In this document: positions 7,440 to 12,314 of the stretch, piece by piece | Layout: each line of letters begins with the position of its first letter | How positions within the stretch are numbered: position 1 is the stretch's first letter | DNA from: Spirochaetales bacterium | GTDB taxonomy: Bacteria > Spirochaetota > Spirochaetia > DTKZ01 | DNA length: 12,314 nucleotides | NCBI GenBank assembly: GCA_031266855.1 | Contig: JAISAF010000292.1 | Location: forward strand, 1 to 12,314 | Direction: 5' to 3' | Position numbers and translations under genes: made by a program | The notes under the pieces: model-generated | Told to the model about the DNA's origin: nothing | The model's input: the letters and a program-made list of their open reading frames with translations, nothing else | Database searches by the model: none

Positions 7440-10400
7440 TTCACAAGAATAAACTCAACCCGGCGGTTTTTCCAGTTGTTATCCCTGTCGCTGAAAGGAA
7501 AAATCATTTCCTCTCCACCCCTGCCTGTCGCGGTAATTCTGCGGGCCGGCAGATCAAGGGAAACAAGGGCATTCCTGACTTCCCGCGCACGGGCAAGGGA
7601 CAGCGGCTGGAGTTCCTCTTTTTCCTCCCGAGCGCTTCCTGAAATGTTGTTCGCGTGGCCTTCAATAATAACCTGATAGGCCGAATACTTCGTCAGGACT
7701 TCCACAAGCCGGGTAAGAATACTCAGGTTTTTCCGGCCTGTCTCCGAAGAATCCAGAATCACCTCCGGGCTGTTCGGCGCGAAGTTAATATTGGAAATCC
7801 GTATTTTCAGCCTGTCGCCGTCACGGATAACAAGAATATCGACAGGTATCACACCCTGAACCTGCCGGCTGTTTCCCAGGATGTCAGAAACCGTAAAAAC
7901 AAAGGGATAATCCTCCGCCGCCAGCACAAGCTCCCCTGTGGATGAACGGCCATCCCATATACTGGAAGGCGCGGGCATACCCTTTCCTGAAAACCTGTTG
8001 AACATCTTCCCCGTCCTGTCGTTTATGACAAAGTCCCAGGCGTCTATAGGGCTTGCGTCCCGAACCGAAAAGTTTATCGTAAGCTCATCGTCAATGCCAT
8101 CGTTATCCGGCGAGAACGGTACTGGCGCGAGGCGGATCTCCGCTTCCGGCGCCGTAATATCAAGCAGGAAGGGCGTCGAAGACACCCGCGGCCTGTTTCC
8201 TTTCGCGTAGACCGCGGAAAAGCGGGCGGTGTAGGTGTCTTCGTAGACACGCCCATCGTCCGCCCTGCCGTCCCAGATGAACGTCATAGGCGAAGTGAAG
8301 TCCCCGCCCGAAAAGGTCTTCCTGACTATCCCCTTCGAGTCTTCAATATCCAGCCGCCATGTTTCCAGTCCGTCGGCAAGGTTCAGGTAAGCGGCAAAAC
8401 CGGCCGTATCCTTAAAACCATCGCCGTTTGGGGAAAAACCTGTTTCGCTCACAGTAACAAAAGCGGTAACGGGCCGCCTGTCAACACGGATGTCCCGCAG
8501 GGCCTTCTGTGTCCTGTTTCCCGCCCTGTCTTCGGCGCTTATAATATAACTGTATACACCGTCAGGCGCTTTGTTGCCGATGTCGTCGCTACCATCCCAG
8601 GCAAAGTTTTCCACACGGCCTTTCCAGAAAAAACTTTTCACCGCGGTGTTCTCCGCATTCACGATCTTCCCCTCCCACAGGGGTTCAAGGGAGGAAACCT
8701 GCGTAAAGTTTACCGTGTCCTTCAAACCATCGCCATCCGGGGAGAAAATTGCGGTATCGGCGGATACGCTGATATCGGGAGCCATTATATCCAGTTCAAT
8801 AAGACCTGTTTTTGAAGCCGACTGATTCCCGTTCTGATAATACACAATAAGCCCGGCGACATAGTTTCCCTCTGGAGCGGTGCGCCCGGCCTGTGTGCGT
8901 CCGTCCCAGGTATACCCCTCAAGTTTTCCGCGTATCTGGTGGGTCAGGACTTCCTGGGAGTCCGCGGCGCCGCGGATGGTAAAAACCGAAGCCTCAATGC
9001 CTTCGGTAACTTTATACACAGGAGTAAAGCGGACAGTATCCTTTACCCCGTCCCTGTTGGGAGAAAACGCCGTCAAATCCGCGGAAAGAATAACCGGCGT
9101 CTCTTCGGTATTAATCGAGAAATTTAAAACATTGGAAACTCCGGTATTCCCCGCGCGGTCGGTACTCTCAAGCTGATAGGTATAGGAGCCGTCGGGAACC
9201 AGTTTCCCCAGCCCATCAGAACCGTTCCAGATAAAACTCCGGTCAACCTGACCCTGCCAGGTATAGACACGCACACTGGTTCCCGATGCGCCGAGGATGC
9301 GCCCTGTCCATATTTCCTCGTAGGAAGATTCCTGATAGATTTCGATTGTATCCCTGTTGCCATCCCCGTTAGGAGAGAAAACCGTAAGATCAGACCACAC
9401 ATTCGCTTCCGGCTTGTGCAGGTCAATAAAGAAAACAGGAGACTCGGCGCGGGGGCGGTTCCCGTTCCGGTAAACAACCATAAGGCTGGCGTGATACGCG
9501 CCTTCGGGAAGCGGCGCGCCGTCTTCCGCCCTGCCGTCAAAAACAACAGGAAGCGGAGCGTTCGCGAAACCCGAATAGCGGCGCACGGCAGCCGCCGCAT
9601 CATCGTAAACCGTAAGCTCCCACTGTTCCAGGCCGGAGGTTACAGGAATAAGCGGCCGCAGAGTAAGGGTATCCAGAACGCCGTCCCCGTTCGGCGAAAA
9701 ATACGACGTGTCGATCCTCAGATTAATCGGGGTAGCTTCGGTATTAATAATGATATTGCTTAAACTCTGTTTGCTTGTATTACCAGCCCGGTCGGTGGAA
9801 GCTATGATATATGAGTAGACCCCGTCAGGAAGAAGCATCCCCGCATCGTCCTTTCCATCCCAGACTGCTTCCTGGGGAGCCGAATCTTTCCAGCTAAAAC
9901 CGCGCACGGGACGGGCGGCGGCATCCAGAATAAACGCCTCCCACAGGTCTTCGGCGGAACCCGTCTGGGAGATAACAAGAACATCTTTATTGCCATCGCC
10001 GTTGGGAGAAAAAATTAAATCCGAACCAAGTACCGGCTGTATAGTAACCTGCGGCGGCAGTGTATCAATAATGAACCCATACTTTTCGGTGATGGCCCTG
10101 TTTCCATTATCGTCGGCAGCCTCAAGGTGAAAGGTATAGCTTCCGTCGGCGGCCCGCGAACCCGAATCGCTTATCCCGTCCCAGCGCAGAACGGCGGGAA
10201 TGTCTATACCCTTTTTCTCCGCAAGAAACCTGTCCACGATGGTACCCAGAGTTTCATTCTCCGGCCGCTTCTCCTTATTCTCAATAACCCGCACCGGATT
10301 ACCAGCCGCGTCCTCAATTACCAGACGGTATTCCCTGACATAGCGCGCGTCGGTAATCGAAAGGGGAATCTCCAGCGCGTCAGCCACGCCATCCATATTC

Positions 10401-11464
10401 GGCGATATATACGCCATCCCAGGATAATCAATCCTCACATCAGGCGGGGCCTCGTCCAAAATACCCAGATTCACCCGAGCCCCGGCTCCCATTGCCCAGA
10501 TGCCCTCATGCAGCGGCCCGGCGGCGGCATGCACCTGTATATCGCTGTGTTCCCATTCGTTTTCGCGGATAATTCCAGCCGCCGCCGGAATACCAGTTTC
10601 CAGGTCAATGTTGAAAACAGCCATTATTCCAACCGAAGGAAACATCCCGCGGGAAGCGAGTTTATCGTCAAGCCTTTGGCGAAGGTCAAAGCGGGTGGAA
10701 ACATTAATCGAAACACGGTCCTGCAAGGTAAGTCCGGCGCCGATAAGGGCGCGGATATTCTGCATAGCGGGAAAGGAAAGGTCGCCCCTTAGATCAAGAC
10801 AAACGCCGCCGCCCTGAAAAGCGGTGAACCCCGCGCCAAGAACAGGAGTAAAAGGAGAAGGGAATCCGGATCTTCCATCCACGGGGGCGTACCACTTACC
10901 CACGTTGCGCAGTACCGCGCCCCAGCGGAAATCCCGCAAACCGAAAAAATCAGCGGGAATGTGAATAAAACCAAAATCAGCCGCGGCCCCAAAGTCCGAA
11001 GACCCCGCCCTGCCAGCCGAACCGCCGGTGAAATGCGCGCCCGCCCCGACAAGAAGATCTGAGTAAATATCCTTTGAAAAAGAAGCGTTGAAGGTTCCCG
11101 CCTGCCCCAGATACATATCGTCAAGAGTGGAACTGATATATTGCAGACTGCCCGTTACTACGCCGTACCTGGTAGGATAATCAGCCCCCAGGTTTATTAC
11201 ATGACCTTCCCAGCCGTCGTCCCCGAAATCCGCAAGGGCGAAATAACTGGTTTCCAGGCTCGTGCGCTGATTAAAACCACCGGCCGCCGGATTCAGGGCA
11301 CCCGCGAGCGGCGAGTCCCAGGAAACGGCGCTGGGGCCTCCGGCGAGAAACAGGGGAGACAGAAGATCGTAAAGCTCTTCCCCGCCTGATGGCGGATTAT
11401 AGTCCGCGCACAGACCCGCGATTCCCGCACAGCAAAACACAATGAGGCACAGGCGGGCTTTCAT
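7436..11464 (-). CDS. Large exported protein: possible N-terminal beta-barrel, eight Ig-like FSPNGDG repeats, C-terminal OmpA domain
   Basis: This predicted envelope protein has 1342 residues. A signal peptide occupies about residues 1-20 (cleavage after GLCA). Residues 21-340 are rich in Gly and aromatics with beta-strand character, resembling PorV/UPF0164 (FadL-like) barrels; this part is uncertain. Eight repeats of about 105 residues start with an FSPNGDG-type motif near 351, 484, 589, 695, 799, 905, 1009 and 1116. Each typically ends W/FDGxxxxGxxxPDGxYxY followed by DRAGN or YxNGN, as in FlgD-type Ig-like domains. Residues 1220-1342 form an OmpA-family peptidoglycan-associated domain (IIEGHANN, LSLARAREV, WKNRRVEFIL). 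The ATG at 11462-11464 is chosen because it forms an ATGA overlap with the upstream stop and begins the signal peptide; a GTG three codons earlier (11473) is possible. The protein probably links an outer-membrane structure to the cell wall. Confidence 0.85.
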   Translation of the reverse strand: MKARLCLIVFCCAGIAGLCADYNPPSGGEELYDLLSPLFLAGGPSAVSWDSPLAGALNPAAGGFNQRTSLETSYFALADFGDDGWEGHVINLGADYPTRYGVVTGSLQYISSTLDDMYLGQAGTFNASFSKDIYSDLLVGAGAHFTGGSAGRAGSSDFGAAADFGFIHIPADFFGLRDFRWGAVLRNVGKWYAPVDGRSGFPSPFTPVLGAGFTAFQGGGVCLDLRGDLSFPAMQNIRALIGAGLTLQDRVSINVSTRFDLRQRLDDKLASRGMFPSVGIMAVFNIDLETGIPAAAGIIRENEWEHSDIQVHAAAGPLHEGIWAMGAGARVNLGILDEAPPDVRIDYPGMAYISPNMDGVADALEIPLSITDARYVREYRLVIEDAAGNPVRVIENKEKRPENETLGTIVDRFLAEKKGIDIPAVLRWDGISDSGSRAADGSYTFHLEAADDNGNRAITEKYGFIIDTLPPQVTIQPVLGSDLIFSPNGDGNKDVLVISQTGSAEDLWEAFILDAAARPVRGFSWKDSAPQEAVWDGKDDAGMLLPDGVYSYIIASTDRAGNTSKQSLSNIIINTEATPINLRIDTSYFSPNGDGVLDTLTLRPLIPVTSGLEQWELTVYDDAAAAVRRYSGFANAPLPVVFDGRAEDGAPLPEGAYHASLMVVYRNGNRPRAESPVFFIDLHKPEANVWSDLTVFSPNGDGNRDTIEIYQESSYEEIWTGRILGASGTSVRVYTWQGQVDRSFIWNGSDGLGKLVPDGSYTYQLESTDRAGNTGVSNVLNFSINTEETPVILSADLTAFSPNRDGVKDTVRFTPVYKVTEGIEASVFTIRGAADSQEVLTHQIRGKLEGYTWDGRTQAGRTAPEGNYVAGLIVYYQNGNQSASKTGLIELDIMAPDISVSADTAIFSPDGDGLKDTVNFTQVSSLEPLWEGKIVNAENTAVKSFFWKGRVENFAWDGSDDIGNKAPDGVYSYIISAEDRAGNRTQKALRDIRVDRRPVTAFVTVSETGFSPNGDGFKDTAGFAAYLNLADGLETWRLDIEDSKGIVRKTFSGGDFTSPMTFIWDGRADDGRVYEDTYTARFSAVYAKGNRPRVSSTPFLLDITAPEAEIRLAPVPFSPDNDGIDDELTINFSVRDASPIDAWDFVINDRTGKMFNRFSGKGMPAPSSIWDGRSSTGELVLAAEDYPFVFTVSDILGNSRQVQGVIPVDILVIRDGDRLKIRISNINFAPNSPEVILDSSETGRKNLSILTRLVEVLTKYSAYQVIIEGHANNISGSAREEKEELQPLSLARAREVRNALVSLDLPARRITATGRGGEEMIFPFSDRDNNWKNRRVEFILVK

Positions 11465-11643
11465 TCGCCGCACCCGGAAACACCGGCCTCTTTCAAAAGC
11501 TTTTCCAGTTCCAGGGCAGACAAATGATCATAGGCGCACTCTTTACAGCGTTCCATAAGTTTTTCAAGCACAGACGGCAACTCCCCCTCCCGGGTCTTTA
11601 GAAAAATATACAAGGCGATACACTCGTCCTTTTCGAGTATCAT
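11461..11643 (-). CDS. Small hypothetical protein (60 residues)
   Basis: I do not recognise this protein. From the ATG at 11641-11643 it has 60 residues: MILEKDECIALYIFLKTREG, then a helical, charged stretch with LMERCKECAYDHLSALELEK, ending VSGCGE. It contains a CxxC (CKEC) and two further Cys, with no signal peptide or membrane segment. A longer reading from 11694 adds 17 residues derived from GC-rich repeat-like DNA and is less likely. An AGGG lies about eight bases before the ATG. Its stop overlaps the start of the large OmpA-type gene as ATGA, which is the best evidence that it is translated: coupling would link its expression to the giant gene. Cytoplasmic location is inferred from the lack of export signals. 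Confidence 0.6.
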   Translation of the reverse strand: MILEKDECIALYIFLKTREGELPSVLEKLMERCKECAYDHLSALELEKLLKEAGVSGCGE

Positions 11644-11664
11644 ACGGGAAGCCCTAAAAACTTT

Positions 11665-11697
11665 CCAGTGACCGCCGCCGCGCGTCCGGGACACTGG
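11665..11697. promoter_or_regulatory. Inverted repeat just upstream of the operon's first gene
   Basis: CCAGTG at 11665-11670 pairs with CACTGG at 11692-11697, with extra partial pairing inside and a GC-rich centre. It lies about 22 bases upstream of the ATG at 11643 and could be a leader hairpin or an operator. I see no convincing -35/-10 pair nearby, so the operon promoter is not located. Confidence 0.25.
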
Positions 11698-11794
11698 CAG
11701 GTACTTCCGCCATGCGGATATACAGAATCATGCCGCGCGAAGCGGCCCGGCGCCGGGCGGCGGCGGCCGGAAGGCCGTTTTGTTGAAAGAACAT

Positions 11795-11821
11795 CCGCAA
11801 AACCGCGTAGCGGTTTTGCGG
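11795..11821. repeat. Perfect 12-3-12 hairpin
   Basis: Arms CCGCAAAACCGC and GCGGTTTTGCGG surround the loop GTA with no mismatch. It is the first of a series of hairpins in the gene-free interval 11644-12274. Upstream of it, 11735-11780 is very GC-rich with shorter inverted repeats (GCCGC/GCGGC, GGCC/GGCC). Confidence 0.75.
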
Positions 11822-11831
11822 GCCTACCGGT

Positions 11832-11872
11832 ACGGTTCTGGTTAGCCGCTATGCGGCGGCGGCCGGAACCGT
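11832..11872. repeat. Nested imperfect hairpin
   Basis: The outer arms ACGGTTCTGG and CCGGAACCGT pair with one mismatch. They enclose an inner hairpin with arms GCCGC/GCGGC around TAT. Confidence 0.55.
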
Positions 11873-11898
11873 GAAAAGGGCGGGCCGGGGACGGATCA

Positions 11899-11919
11899 GG
11901 ATTTCCGTAGCGGAAATCC
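11899..11919. repeat. Perfect 9-3-9 hairpin carrying the repeat linker
   Basis: Arms GGATTTCCG and CGGAAATCC surround TAG. The right half contains AGCGGAAATCC, the same element that opens the repeats at 1303-1397 and 12131-12233, where the left arm is shortened to GGATTG. This hairpin may show the fuller form of that module. Confidence 0.65.
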
Positions 11920-12000
11920 GTTATGGGCAATTTTATCGGCCAATAACCTGTACCGGTATATACATGGCTTTTTAGGGCCTCTTGCCCGGAAGCCTTGTTA

Positions 12001-12028
12001 GCAAAAACACGCTCCCGCGTGCGTTTGC
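12001..12028. repeat. Imperfect hairpin
   Basis: Arms GCAAAAACACGC and GCGTGCGTTTGC surround TCCC and pair with two mismatches. It belongs to the same hairpin-rich interval. Confidence 0.45.
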
Positions 12029-12064
12029 CGGGGCAGGAGCAAAATTGACGCTGGGTTATGGGCG

Positions 12065-12119
12065 CATAATTGCCGCTGGCAATTATGTGTCCGCGAAATT
12101 GCCGGCGGCAATTTCGCGG
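12065..12119. repeat. Two tandem perfect triloop hairpins
   Basis: The first (12065-12087) has 10-base arms CATAATTGCC/GGCAATTATG around GCT. The second (12091-12119) has 13-base arms CCGCGAAATTGCC/GGCAATTTCGCGG around GGC. Both share AATTGCC next to the loop, so one could also pair with the other. Only three bases separate them. Confidence 0.75.
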
Positions 12120-12130
12120 GCGGGTTCCGG

Positions 12131-12233
12131 ACGCGCAATGGGATTGCAGCGGAAATCCTTTTTGCCGCAGGCAAAAAGATTGGAGCGGAAAGCCCGGTTT
12201 TTTTTGTCCGTCTTCGGGCAAAAAAAATGCGCC
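12131..12233 (+). repeat. Modular hairpin repeat, copy R2
   Basis: This copy matches R1 (1303-1397) along its length in the same orientation. Its first hairpin (12159-12177) has perfect arms TTTTTGCC/GGCAAAAA around GCA, extended by flanking AATC/GATT. Its second (12198-12227) pairs a run of eight T plus GTCCG with CGGGC plus eight A around TCTT. Linkers GATTGCAGCGGAAATCC and GATTGGAGCGGAAAGCCCGG are nearly identical to R1, while the hairpin stems differ. The U-side of both stems is 5' on either strand, so these are not ordinary terminators. Confidence 0.75.
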
Positions 12234-12274
12234 ATTGCCATTAATAAACCGAAAGTTTTTTACGCTTCCCATAA

Positions 12275-12314
12275 TTAAAATTCTATTTCTTTGCCCTCTT
12301 CGGCAAGTATAATA
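12275..12314 (-). CDS. 3' end of an upstream gene entering the window
   Basis: Reading the minus strand from the right edge, one frame gives IILAEEGKEIEF followed by TAA (12275-12277). The composition is typical of a protein C-terminus, and the sequence before the stop is not repeat-derived. The other two minus-strand frames give less protein-like sequence. The product cannot be identified from 12 residues. If real, the gap to the 60-residue gene is about 630 bases, so it is probably a separate transcription unit. Confidence 0.4.
   Translation of the reverse strand, partial: IILAEEGKEIEF

Noticed and set aside
7436..11464. Lipoprotein signal in the large protein, Cys near residue 19
   Set aside because: The residue before the Cys is Leu in AGLC, which does not fit a lipobox well. 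Cleavage after GLCA by signal peptidase I is more likely.
11465..11473. GTG at 11473 as the start of the large OmpA-type gene
   Set aside because: The ATG three codons later forms an ATGA overlap with the preceding stop and starts a cleaner signal peptide. The GTG reading is possible but adds only three residues.
12198..12227. Hairpin as an intrinsic terminator
   Set aside because: On either strand the T-run is on the 5' arm and the A-run on the 3' arm, so no U-run follows the stem. The same holds for 1369-1391.
11795..12233. CRISPR array
   Set aside because: There is no constant repeat with regular unique spacers. The hairpins differ from each other and no cas genes are nearby.
11640..12272. 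210-residue minus-strand open frame upstream of the operon
   Set aside because: It is a translation of the hairpin-rich repeat interval, rich in R, P and G with repeat-derived strings such as FPLQS. It has no domain-like pattern.

Overview
The window looks like chromosomal DNA of a Treponema-type spirochaete. The evidence is a spirochaete-style OmpA C-terminal domain on a very large envelope protein, the gene order dnaG - rpoD - zinc-ribbon/coiled-coil protein, and a type A RNase P RNA. The lineage is inferred from protein character and gene order; no search was possible. All supported genes lie on the minus strand, so the window is best read from high to low coordinates.

Layout in transcription order. 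The right edge (12314-12275) carries what appears to be the last codons of an upstream gene. From 12274 to 11644 there is no gene. This stretch is packed with perfect or near-perfect hairpins and one copy (12131-12233) of a modular hairpin repeat. A tight gene cluster then runs from 11643 to 1446: a 60-residue unknown protein, a 1342-residue exported protein (possible N-terminal beta-barrel, eight Ig-like FSPNGDG repeats, C-terminal OmpA domain), MltG lytic transglycosylase, DnaG primase, the housekeeping sigma factor RpoD, a coiled-coil/C4 zinc-ribbon protein with an extremely acidic tail, and the RNase P RNA gene rnpB. Genes in the cluster overlap by 4 to 8 bases or are separated by 9 to 27 bases, so co-transcription and translational coupling are likely. 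The cluster joins envelope construction (barrel/OmpA protein, MltG) to replication priming, basal transcription and tRNA processing.

Downstream of rnpB the character changes. A second copy of the modular hairpin repeat (1303-1397) is followed by an AT-rich two-gene islet (1259-355) encoding an SF0329-like protein and a DUF4279 protein, which overlap by 4 bases. Their base composition (roughly one third GC by eye, against about one half in the cluster) suggests acquired accessory genes, possibly orphan immunity-type proteins. The islet is bounded on its other side by a further GC-rich hairpin block (157-297) in the opposite orientation. At the left edge a new minus-strand gene begins (GTG at 50, good Shine-Dalgarno); its first residues resemble the start of a PLP-dependent aminotransferase.

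The most unusual features are the modular hairpin repeats, where a conserved linker around AGCGGAAAGCCCG joins hairpins whose stems differ in sequence between copies but remain paired, and the alternating A/B organisation of the Ig-like repeats in the large OmpA-type protein.
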